Assembly (NCBI GenBank): GCA_029207755.1
Contig: JARCOQ010000085.1
Span: 306,194-370,193, forward strand
Length of the DNA stretch: 64,000 bases
Origin: Chamaea fasciata
Lineage: Eukaryota > Chordata > Aves > Passeriformes > Sylviidae
Direction: 5' to 3'
The translations under genes were made by a program, and so were the position numbers. The notes under the pieces were generated by a model. The model saw only the letters and a list, made by a program, of their open reading frames with translations, searched no databases and had not been told where the DNA came from. How positions within the stretch are numbered: position 1 is the stretch's first letter; every line of letters starts with the position of its first letter. This document shows positions 1 through 11,499 of this stretch, piece by piece.

Positions 1-1760
1 CACCCCAGGGACAGCCAGGGCACCCCCAGGGACACCAAGGAGACAGCCAGGGCACCGCACGGACACCTAGGGGACAGCCAGGGCCCCCTAGGGACAGCCA
101 GGGCTCCCCCAGGGACACCTAGAGGACAGGCAGGGCACCTTGGGGACACCACGGGGACAGCCAGAGCACCCCAAGGACAGCCAGGGCACCCCCAGGGACA
201 CCTAGTGGACAGCCATGGCACTCCCAGGGACACCGAGGGCACAGCCAGGGCACCCTAGGGACAGCCAGGGCACCCCCAGGGACACCAATGGGACAGCCAG
301 GGCAACCCAAGGGACAAACAAGACACTCCGAGCGACACCTAGGGGACAGCCAGGGCACCCCCAGGGACACCTAGGGGACAGCTAGGGAACCACAGGGACA
401 CCTCGGGCACCCCCAGGGACACCTAGGGGACCTCCAGGGCACCCGCAGGGACACCTAGGGGACAGCCAGGGCACCCCCAGTGACCCCTAGGGGACAGCCA
501 GGGCACCCCCAGGGACACCTAGGGGACAGGTAGGGCACCCCCAGGGACACCTAGGGGACAGGTAGGGCACACCCAGGGACACCTAGGGGACAGCCAGGGC
601 ACCGTTAGGAGAGCCAGGGCACCCCCAAGGACACCTAAGGGACAGCCACGGTACCCCAGGGACACCAAGGGGACAGCCAGAGCACCCCGAGGGACACCAA
701 GGGGAGAGCCAGGGCACCCCAGGGACAGCCAGGGCACCCCCAGGGACACCAAGGGGACAGGCAGGGCACCCAAGGGACAGCCAAAGCTCCCCCAGGGACA
801 CCTAGGGGACAGGCAGGGCACCCCAGGGTCACCAAGGGGACAGCCTGAGCACCCCAAGGACAGCCAGGGCACCCCCAGGGACACCCCGGGGACAGCCAGG
901 GCACCCTAAGGGACACCCAGGGGACAGCCATGGCACTCCCAGGGACAACTAGGGGACAGCCAGGGCATCCTTGTGACAGCCAGGGCACCCCTAGGGACAC
1001 AAGGACACCCCCAGGGACACCTAGGGGACAGCCAGGGCACCCCCAGGGACACCTAGGGAACAGCCTGGGCACCCTCGGGACAGCCCGGGCACCCCCAGGG
1101 ACACCTAGGTGACAGCCAGGGCACCCTTGTGACAGCCAGGGCACCCCCAGGGACATCTAGAGGACCTCCAGGGCAGTCCCAGGGACAGCCAGGGCACCCT
1201 CAGGGACACATAGAGGACAGCCAGGGCACCGCAAGGAGAGCCAGGGCCCCCCCAGGGACACCTAAAGGACAGCCACGGTACCCCAGGGACACCAAGGGGA
1301 CAGCCAGGGCACCCCCAGGGACACCTAGGGGACAGCCAGGGCATCCAAGGGACAGCCAGGGCACCCCCAGGGACACCAAGGAGACAGCCAGGGCCCCCTA
1401 GGGACAGCCAGGGCTCTCCCAGGGACACCTAGAGGACAGGCAGGGCACCTTGGGGACCCCATGGGGACAGCCAGAGCACCCCAAGGACAGCCAGGGCACC
1501 CCCAGGGACACCTAGTGGACAGCCAGGGCACCCTCAGGGACACCTAGGGGACAGCCATGGCACTCCCAGGGACACCGAGGGCACAGCCAGGGCACCCTAG
1601 GGACAGCCAGGGCACCCCCAGGGACACCAATGGGACAGCCAGGGCAACCCAAGGGACAAACAAGGCACTCCAAGGGACACCTAGGGGACCTCCAGGGCAC
1701 CCCCAGGGACACCTAGGGGACAGCCAGGGCACCCCCAGAGACACCTAGGGGACAGCTAGG
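1..1760. repeat. Higher-order block, family A copy (cut by window start)
   Basis: This block begins mid-repeat at base 1. Its first 430 bases are repeated almost unchanged about 10,494 bp downstream (10496-10930), and related copies lie near 44537-45000, 48168-48630 and 50100-51935. A diagnostic variant, caccttggggac, marks the family at 136, 1446, about 10629 (altered), 44667, 48298 and 51614. Bases 600-1160 match 50690-51290 closely, including the rare gacacaagg and cccttgtgac variants. No gene. Confidence 0.8.
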
Positions 1761-4440
1761 GAACCACAGGGACACCCCGGGTACCCTCAGGGACACCTAG
1801 GGGACAGGTAGGGCACCCCGAGGGACACATACGGGACAGCCAGGGCACCCCCAGGGACACCTTGGGGACAGGCAGGGCAACCCAGGGACACCGAGGGCAC
1901 CCCCAGGGACACCTAGGGGACCTCCAGGGCACCCCCAGCGACAACTAGGGGACAGTCAGGGCACTCCCAGGGACACCCTTGGCAACCCCAGGGACATCTA
2001 GGGGACCGCAAGGGCACGCCCAGGGACACCTAAGGGACAGCCAGGCATGCCCTGGGACACTTAGGAGACAGCCAGGGCACCCCCAGGGACACATAGGGCA
2101 CAGCCAGGTCACCCTAGGGACAGCCAGGCCACCCCCAGGGACACCAGGGCACCCCCAGGGACACCTAGGGGACAACCAGGGCACCCCAGGGACAGACAGG
2201 GCACCCCCAGGGACACCTTGGGAACCCCCAGGGACATCAACGGGACCTCCAGGGCACCCCCTGGAACACCTAGGGGACAGCCAGGGAACCCCAGTGACAC
2301 CCTGGGGACCCCCAGCGACCCCTAGGGGACAGTCAGGGCACTCCCAGGGACACCCTGGCACCCCCAGGGACACCTAGGGGACAGCCAGGGCACCGTAGGG
2401 ACCGCCAGGGCACCCCCAGAGACACCAAGGGCACAGCCAGGGCACCCTCAGGGACACCTAGGGGACAGCCAGGGCACCCCCAGGGACACCTAGGGGACAA
2501 CTAGGGCACCCCCAGGGGCAGCCAGGACACCCCCAGGGCACCCTCAGGGACAGCCAGGGGACCCCCAGGGACACCTAGGGGACAGGCAGGGCACCCCAGA
2601 AACACCTAGGGCACACCCAGGGCGCCTCAGGGACACCAAGGGGAAAGGCAGGGTACCCCCAGGGACACCTAGGGGACAGCCAGGGCACTCCAGGGACAGC
2701 CACGGCACCCCCAGGGACACCAAGGGGACAGCCAGGGCACCGTAGGGACCGCCAGGGCACCCCCAGAGACACCAAGGGCACAGCCAGGGCACCCTCAGGG
2801 ACACCTAGGGGACAGCCAGGGCACCCCCAGGGACACCTAGGGGACAACTAGGGCACCCCCAGGGGCAGCCAGGGCACCCCCAGGGCACCCTCAGGGACAG
2901 CCAGGGGACCCCCAGGGACACCTAGGGGACAGGCAGGGCACCCCAGAAACACCTAGGGCACACCCAGGGCGCCTCAGGGACACCAAGGGGACAGGCAGGG
3001 TACCCCCAGGGACACCTAGGGGACAGCCAGGGCACTCCAGGGACAGCCACGGCACCCCCAGGGACACCAAGGGGACAGCCAGGGCACCCCCAGGGACACC
3101 AAGGGGACAGACAGGGCTCTCCAGGGACAGCCAAGTCACCCCCAGGGCACCCCAGTAACACCCAGGGCACCTCCAGGGACACGTAGGGGACAGCCAGGGC
3201 ACCCCAGGAACAGACAGGACACCCCCAGGCACACCTAGGGGACAGCCAGGGCACTCCAGGGACACCAAGGGAACCCCCAGGGACACCTAGGGGACAGCCA
3301 AAGAACTCCAGTGACACCCTAGGAACCCCCAGAGACGCCTAGGGGACAGCCAGGGCACCCCAAGGAGAGCCAGGGCACCTTCAGAGACACCATAGGGACA
3401 GCCAGGGTACCCCAGGGACACCGAGGGGACAGCCATGGCACCCTAGGGACAGCCATGGCAACCCCAGGGACACCTCGGGGACAGGCAGGGCACCCCCAGG
3501 GACACCTAGGGGACAGCCAGGGCACCTCCAGGGACACCAAAGGGGCAGCCAGGGCACTCCAGGGACAGCCACGGCACCCCCAGGGACACCAAGGGGACAG
3601 CCAGGGTACCCCCAGGGACACCTAGGGGACAGCCAGGGTATCACAGGGACAGCCAGGGCACCCCCAGGGACACCTAGGGGACAGACAGGGCACCTCCAGG
3701 GACACCTAGGGGACCTCCAGGGCACGCCGAGGGACACCTAAGGGACAACCAGGCATGCCCAGGGACACTTAGGGGACAGCCAGGGCACCCCCAGGGACAC
3801 ATAGGGTACAGCTAGGTCACCCTAGGGACAGCCAGGGCACCCCCACGGACACCAGGGCACCCCCAGGGACACCTAGGGGACAGGCAGGGCACCCCAGGGA
3901 CACCTTGGGCACCCCCCGAGACATCTACGGGACCTCCAGGGCATCCCCTGGAACACCTAGGGGACAGCCAGGGAACCCCAGTGACACCCTGGGGACCCCC
4001 AGCGACCCCTAGGGGACAGTCAGGGCACGCCCAGGTACACCCTGGCACCCCCAGGGACACCTATGGGACAGCCAGGGCACCCTAGGGACCGCCAGGGCAT
4101 CCCCAGGGACACCTCGGGGACAGGCAGGGCAACCCCAGAACACCTAGGGGACAGCCAGGGCACCCCCAGGGCACCCCAGGGACACCAAGGGCACCCCCAG
4201 GGACACGTAGGGGACAGCCAGGGTACCGTAGGGACAGCCAGGGCACCCCCAGGGACACCTAGGGCACAGCCAGGGCACCCCCAGGGACATCTAGGGGACA
4301 ATCAGGGCACCCACAGGGACAGCCAGGGCTCCCCCAGGGACACCTAGAGGACAGCTAGGGCATTCCAGGGACAGACAGGGCACCCCCAGGGACGCCTAGG
4401 GGACGTCCAGGGCACGCCAAGGGACACCTAAGGGACAGCC
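1761..4440. repeat. Mosaic satellite block with 1.7-kb spaced copies
   Basis: Satellite only. A distinctive variant run (cctggaacac, then a cagtgacaccctgggg / cccagcgaccc / gacagtcaggg series) appears at 2261-2345 and again at 3948-4025, an offset of about 1687 bp. A 347-bp local tandem duplication sits within it and is listed separately. No gene or unique DNA. Confidence 0.75.
2385..3078. repeat. 347-bp tandem duplication
   Basis: Two adjacent copies of about 347 bp. The marker caccgtaggg occurs at 2391 and 2738, and the run ccccagaaacacctaggg follows in each copy at the same 347-bp offset. The copies differ at a few sites (for example ggaaagg against ggacagg). The length corresponds to about eleven units of mixed 32 and 20-21 bp, so the duplication spans many units at once. 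Confidence 0.85.
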
Positions 4441-5214
4441 AGGGAACCCCCAGGGACACCTAGGGGACAGCCAAGGAACTCCAGTGACACCCTAGGCACC
4501 CGCAGGGACACCTAGGGGACAGCCAGGGCACCCCAAGGAGAGCCAGGGTACCCTCAGGGACACCATAGGGACAACCAGGGTACCCCAGGGACACCAAGGG
4601 GACAGCCAGGGCACCCTAGGGACAGCCAGGGCACCCCCAGGGACACCTCGGGGACAGCCAGGGCACCCCCAGGGACACCAAAGGGGCAGCCAGGGCACTC
4701 CAGGGAAAGCCAGGGCACCCCCAGGGACACCTAGGGGACAGGCAGGGCACGCCCAGGGACACCAAGGGGAAAGCCAGAGCACCCCAAGGACAACCAGGGC
4801 ACCCCAGGGACAGCCAGGGCACCCCCAGGGACACCTAGGGGACAGCCAGGGCCCCTCCAGGGACACCTAGGGGACAGCCAGGGCCCCTCCAGGGACACCT
4901 AGGGGACCTCCAGGGCACCCCTAGGGACACGTTCGGGACTGCCAGGGAACCCCAGGGACACCCTGGGCACCCCCAGGGACAGCTAGGGGACAGCCAGGAC
5001 ACACCCAGGGACACCCAGGGCAGCCCCAGGGACACCCAGGGCACCCCCAGGAACACCTAGGTGACAGCCAGGGCACCCTAGGGACAGCCAGGGCACCCCC
5101 AGAGACACCGAGGGCACAGCCAGGGCACCCGCAGGGACACCTAGGGGACAGGCAGGGCAGCCCCAGGGACACAGCGGGGACACCCAGGACACCACCAGGG
5201 ACACCTAGGGGACA

Positions 5215-5470
5215 GCCAGGGCCCCCCCAGGGACACCTAGTGGACCGGCAGGGCCCACAAAGGGACACCAAGGGGACAGGCAGGGCACCCCCAGGGAAAC
5301 TTAGGGGACAGGCAGGGCACCCCAGGGACACCTAGGGGACAGCCAGGGCACCCCCAGGGACACCTAGGGGACCGGCAGGGCCCACAAAGGGACACCAAGG
5401 GGACAGGCAGGGCACCCCCAGGGAAACTTAGGGGACAGGCAGGGCACCCCCAGGGACACCTAGGGGACAG
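5215..5470. repeat. 127-bp tandem duplication
   Basis: The marker accggcagggcccac occurs at 5244 and 5371, 127 bp apart. The following run (acaaagggacacc, then gggaaacttagggg) is identical in both copies. The unusual GACCGGCAGGGCCC variant is otherwise rare in the window. Confidence 0.85.
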
Positions 5471-5529
5471 CCAGGGCACTCCAGTGACAGACAGGGCACC
5501 CCCAGGGACACCTAGGGGACCTCCAGGGC

Positions 5530-6040
5530 ACCCCCAGGGACACCAAGGGGACAGCCAGGGCACCCCCAGGGACACCTAGTGGACCTACAGGGCACCTCCA
5601 GGGACACCAAGGGGACCTCCAGGGCACCCCCAGGGACACCAAGGGGAAAGCCAGGGATCCCCAGCGACACCCAGGGGACCCCCAGCGACACCTAGGGGAC
5701 AGTCAGCGCACTTCCGGGGACAGCCAGGGCACCCCCAGGGACACCAAGGGGACAGCCAGGGCACCCCCAGGGACACCTAGGGGACAGCCAGGGCACTCCA
5801 GTGACAGACAGGGCACCCCCAGGGACACCTAGTGGACCTACAGGGCACCCCCAGGGACACCTAGGGGACAGACAGGGCACCCCCAGGGACACCAAGGGGA
5901 AAGCCAGGGTTCCCCAGCGACACCCAGGGGACCCCCAGCGACACCTAGGGGACAGTCAGCGCACTTCCGGGGACAGCCAGGGCACCCCCAGGGACACCTA
6001 GGGGACAGCCAGGGCACCCCCAGGGACAGCCAGCGCACCC
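5530..6040. repeat. 253-bp tandem duplication
   Basis: A run containing ccagcgacacccagggg, then gtcagcgcacttccgggg starts at 5661 and again at 5914, an offset of 253 bp. The rare acttccgggg variant occurs in both copies and supports a single recent duplication. Confidence 0.8.
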
Positions 6041-8499
6041 CCAGGGACACCAAGCGGACAGCCAGGGCACTCCAGGGACAGCCAAGTCACTCCCAGGGCA
6101 CCTTAGGGACACCCAGGGCACCCGCAGGGACACGTAGGGGACAGCCAGGGCACCCCAGGGACAGCCAGGGCACCCCCAGGGACACCTAGGGGACAGCCAG
6201 GGCACTCCAGGGACACCCAGGGCACCCCCAGAGACACCTAGCGGACAGCCAGGGCACCCACAGGGCACCCTCAGGGACAACCAGGGGATCCCCAGGGACA
6301 CCTAGGGGATAGACAGGGCACCCCAGGGACAGCCATGGCACCCCCAGGGACAGCCAGGACACCCCCACGGCCCCCAGGGACACCCAGGGCTCCCCAGGGA
6401 CACGTAGGGGACAGCCAGGGCACCCCCAGGGACAGCCCGGGCACCCCCAAGGACAGCTAGGGGACAGCCAGGGCCCCCCCAGGGACACCTAGTGGACAGC
6501 CAGGGCACCCTCAGGGACACCTAGGGGACAGGCAGGGCACCCCCAGGGACACCCAGGGCACCCCTAAAGACACGTACAAGACAGCCAGGAAACCCCAGGG
6601 ACACCCTGGGCACCCCCAGGGACACCTAGGGGACAGCCAGGGCACTCCCTGGGACACCCTCGGCACCCCCAGGGACACCTAGGGGACAGCCAGGGCACCC
6701 CCAGAGACACCGAGGGCACAGCCAGGGCACCCTCTGGGACACATAGGGGACAGGCAAGGCACGCCCAGGGACAACGCGGGGACACCCAGGACACCCCCAG
6801 GGACACCTAGGGGACAGCCAGGGCACCCCCAGGGACAGCCAGGGCCCCCCCAGGGAACTTCAGGGACACCTAGGGGACAGCCAGGACACCGCAGGTACAG
6901 CCAGGGCCCCCCCAGGGACACCTAGGGGACAGGCAGGGCTCCCCCAGGGACACCTAGGGGACAGGCAGGGCACCCCCAGGGACACCTAGGTGACAGGCAG
7001 GGCACCCCAGGGACACCAATGGGACAGCCAGGGTACCCCCAGGGACACCTAGGGGACATCCAGGGCACCCCCAGGGAAAGCCTGGGCACCCCCTGGGACA
7101 CCAAAGGGACAGCCATGGCACGCCCAAGGACACCTAGGGGACAGCCAGGGCACTCCAGTGACAGACAGGGCACCCCCAGGGACACCTAGGGGACAGACAG
7201 GGCACCACTGAGACAACTTGGGGACAGCCAGGGCACCCCTCAGGTACACCAGGGCACCCCCAGGGAAACCTAGGGCACAGCCAGGGCACCCCCAGGGACA
7301 CCTAGGGGACAGACAGGGCGCCCCCAGGGACAGCCAGGGCACCCCCAGGGACACCTAGGGGACAGCCAGGGCACTCAAGGGACAGCCAGGGCACCCCCAG
7401 GGACACCTAGGGGACAGCCAGGGCACCCCCAGGGACTGCCAGGTAACGCCCATGGACACCTAGGGGACAGGCAGGGCACCCCCAGGGACAGCCAGCGCAC
7501 CCCCAGGGACACCTAGGGGACAGCCAGGGCACTCCAGGAAGAGCCAAGGCAGCCCCAGGGACACCACGGAGACCGCCAGGGCACCCCTAGGGACAGCCAG
7601 GGCACGCCAAGGGACACCTAGGGAACAGGCAGGGCAACCCCAGGGACACCAAGGGGACAGCCAGAGCATCACAAGGACAGCCACGGCACCCCAGGGACAG
7701 CCAGGGCACCCCCAGGGACACCAAGGGGACAGCCAGGGCACCCCAGGGACAGCCAGGGCACCCTCAGGGACACCTAGGGGACAGCCAGGGCACCCCCAGG
7801 GTCACCTAGTGGACAGCCAGGGCACCCCCAGGGACAGCCAGGGCACCCACAGGGCACTCTCAGGGACAACCAGGGGATCCCCAGGGACACCTAGGGGACA
7901 GCCAGGGCACCCCCAGGGACACCAAGCGGACAGCCAGGGCACTCCAGGGACAGCCAAGTCACCCCCAGGGCACCTTAGGGACACCCAGGGCACCCGCAGG
8001 GACACGTAGGGGACAGCCAGGGCACCCCAGGGACAGCCAGGGCACCACCAGAGACACCTATCGTACAGCCAGGGCTCCCCCAAGGACACCTAGGGGACAG
8101 CCAAGGAACTCCAGTGACACCCTAGGTACCCGCAGGGACACCTAGGGGACAGCCAGGGCACCCCAAGGAGAGCCAGGGTACCCTCAGGGACACCATAGGG
8201 ACAGCCAGGGTACCCCAGGGACACCAAGGGGACAGCCAGGGCACCCTAGGGACAGCCAGGGCACCCCCAGGGACACCTCGGGGACAGGCAGGGCACCCCC
8301 AGGGACACCAATGGGGCAGCCAGGGCACTCCAGGGAAAGCCAGGGCACCCCCAGGGACACCTAGGGGACAGGCAGGGCACCCCCAGGGACACCAAGGGGA
8401 AAGCCAGAGCACCCGGAGGACAGCCAGGGCACTTCAGGGACAGCCAGGGCACCTCCAGGGACAGCTAGGGGACAGCCAGGGTACTCCAGGGACAGCCAG

Positions 8500-8805
8500 G
8501 GCACCCCCAGGGACACCTAGGGGACAGCCAGCGTACCCCAGAGACACCTAGGGGACAGCCAGAGCACCCCAAGGACAGCCAGGGCACCACAGGGACAGCC
8601 AGGGCACCCCCAGGGACACCTAGGGGACAGCCAGCGTACCCCAGAGACACCTAGGGGACAGCCAGAGCACCCCAAGGACAGCCAGGGCACCCCAGGGACA
8701 GCCAGGGCACCCCCAGGGACACCTAGGGGACAGCCAGCGTACCCCAGAGACACCTAGGGGACAGCCAGAGCACCCCAAGGACAGCCAGGGCACCCCAGGG
8801 ACAGT
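8500..8805. repeat. 103-bp tandem triplication
   Basis: The variant gcgtaccccagagac starts at 8531, 8634 and 8737, that is three copies at exactly 103-bp spacing. Each copy carries the same series: gcgtaccccagag, a 32-mer, gccagagcaccccaagg, and a short unit. The copies are nearly identical, so the expansion looks recent. Confidence 0.88.
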
Positions 8806-11150
8806 CAGGGCACCCGAGGGACACCTAGGGGATATCCAGGGCGCCCCAATGGACACCCTGGACACCCCCAGGGACACCTAGGGGACAGCCAAAGCACCCC
8901 AGGGACACCCAGGCACCCCCAGGGCACCCCAGGGACACGCAGGGAACCCCCAGGGCCACGTAGGGGACAGCCAGGGCACCCCCAAAGACAGCCAGGGCAC
9001 CCCCAGGGCCCCCAGGGACACCCAGGGCACCCCAGGGGCACGGAGGGGACAGCCTGGGCACCCCCAGGGACACCTAGGGGACAGCCAGGGCACCCCCAGG
9101 GACAGGCAGGGCACCCCCAGGGCACCCCAGGGACAGCCCGGGCACCCCAGGGACACCTAGGGCACAGCCAGGGAACGCTAGGGACAGCCAGGGCACCCCC
9201 AGGGACACCTCGGAGACAGGCAGGGCACCCCAAGGGACACCTAGGGGACAGCAAGGGCACCCCCAGGGACACCAAGGGGACAGCCAGGGCACTCCAGGGA
9301 CAGCCAGGGCACCCCCAGAGCGCCCCAGGGACACCCAGGGCACCCACAGGGACAACAATGGGACAGCCAGGGTACCCCCAGGGACACCTAGGGCACAGCC
9401 AGGGCACTCCAGGGACAGCCAGGGCACCCCCAGGGACACCTAGGGGACAGACAGTGCACCGCCAGGGACATCTAGGGCACCTCCAGGGCACGCCCAGGGA
9501 CACCTAAGGGACAGCCAGGCCACGCCCAGGGACACCTAGGGGACAGCCAGGGCACCGCCAGGGACACCAGGGCACCCCTAGGGACACCAAGGGGACAGCC
9601 AGGGCACCCCCAAGGACACCTAGGGGACAGACAGGGCACCCCCAGAGACATCTAGGGGACAGCCAGGGCACCCTTGGGACAGCCAGGGCACCCCCAGAGA
9701 CAGAAGGACACCCCCAGGGACACCTAGGGGACAGCCTGGGCACCCCAGGGACAGCCAGGGCACCCCCAGGGACACCTAGGGGACAGCCAGGGAACCCCAG
9801 TGACACCTAGGGGACCCCCAGCGACACCTAGGGGACAGTCAGGGCACTCCCAGGGACACCCTGGGCACCCCCAGGGACACCTAGGGGACAGCCAGGGCAC
9901 CGCAAGGAGAGCCAGGGCACCCCCAGGGACACCTAAGGGACAGACACAGGACCCCAGGGACACCAAGGGGACAGCCAGGGCATCCCCAGGGACACCTAGG
10001 AAACAGCCAGGGCACCCCAGGGACAGCCAGGGCACCCCCAGGGACACCCAGAGGACAGCCAGGGCACTCAAGGGACAGCCACGGCACCCCCAGAGCGCCC
10101 CAGGGACACCCAGGGCACCCACAGGGACACCAATGGGACAGCCAGGGTACCCCCAGGGACACCTAGGGCACAGCCAGGGCACTCCAGGGACAGCCAGGGC
10201 ACCCCCAGGGACACCTAGGGGACAGACAGGGCACCCACAGGGACATCTAGGGCACCTCCAGGGCACGCCCAGAAACCCCTAAGGGACAGCCAGGCCACGC
10301 CCAGGGACACCTAGGGGACAGCCAGGGCACCGCCAGGGACACCAGGGCACCCCTAGGGACACCAAGGGGACAGCCAGGGCACCCCCAGGGACACCTACGA
10401 GACAGCCAAGGCACTTCAGCGACAGCCAGGGCACCCCCAGGGACACCAAGGAGACAGTCATGGCACCCCAGGGACACCTAGGGGATAGCCAGGGCACCCC
10501 AGGGACAGCCAGGGCACCCCCAGGGACACCAAGGAGACAGCCAGGGCACCGCACGCACACCTAGGGGACAGCCAGGGCCCCCTAGGGACAGCCAGGGCTC
10601 CCCCAGGGACACCTAGAGGACAGGCAGGGCAGCTTGGGGACACAACGGGGACAGCCAGAGCACCCCAAGGACAGCCAGGGCACCCCCAGGGACACCTAGT
10701 GGACAGCCATGGCACTCCCAGGGACACCGAGGGCACAGCCAGGGCACCCTAGGGACAGCCAGGGCACCCCCAGGGACACCAATGGGACAGCGAGGGCAAC
10801 CCAAGGGACAAACAAGACACTCCGAGGGACACCTAGGGGACAGCCAGGGCACCCCCAGGGACACCTAGGGGACAGCTAGGGAACCACAGGGACACCTCGG
10901 GCACCCCCAGGGACACCTAGGGGACCTCCAGGGCACCCGCAGGGAAACCTAGGGGACAGCCAGGGCACCCCCAGGGACCCCTAGGGGACAGCCAGAGCAC
11001 CCCAAGGACAGCCAGGGCACTCCAGGGACAGCCAGAGCACCCCAGGGGCACTTAGGGGACAGCCAGTGCACCCCAGAGACACCTAGGGGACAGCCAGAGC
11101 ACCCCAAGGACAGCCAGGGCACCCTAGGGACAGCCAGGGCCCCCCCAGTG
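8805..11150. repeat. Higher-order block, family A
   Basis: The segment from 8805 to about 9500 matches 39550-40160 (offset about 30.65 kb; for example 9074 and 39728 start the same series). Bases 9790-10480 match parts of 43460-44340. Bases 10496-10930 repeat the window start. Markers include caccaggcac, gcgccccagggac and ccatggcactccc. Satellite only. Confidence 0.75.
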
Positions 11151-11499
11151 CACTTCAGGGACACCTAGGGGACAGCCAGGGCACCGCAGGGACAGCCAGG
11201 GCCCCCTCAGGGACACCTAGGGGACCTCCAGGGCACCCCCAGGGACACCTTGGAGACAGGCAGGGCACCCCAGGGACACCTAGGTTACAGGCAGGGCACC
11301 CCAGGGACACCAAGGGGACAGCCAGGGTACCCCCAGGGACACCTAGGGGACAGCCAGGGCATCCCCAGGGAAAGCCAGGGCACCCCCAGGGACACCAAGG
11401 GGACAGCCAGGGCACCCCCAGAGACACCGAGGGCACAACCAGGACACCCTAGGGACAGCCAAGGCACCCCCTGGGACACCTACGGGACAGGCAGGGCAC

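Larger units (their letters stand above)
4441..8460. repeat. Mosaic satellite block with a 3.63-kb internal repeat
   Basis: The segment beginning ccaaggaact at 4471 recurs at 8101 (offset 3630) and matches for roughly 300 bp, with shared variants such as acaccatagg and gccagggtacc. Bases 5100-5220 resemble 6700-6820, and 6030-6260 resembles 7850-8060. Two local tandem duplications (127 bp and 253 bp) lie inside. Satellite only; no gene. Confidence 0.75.
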
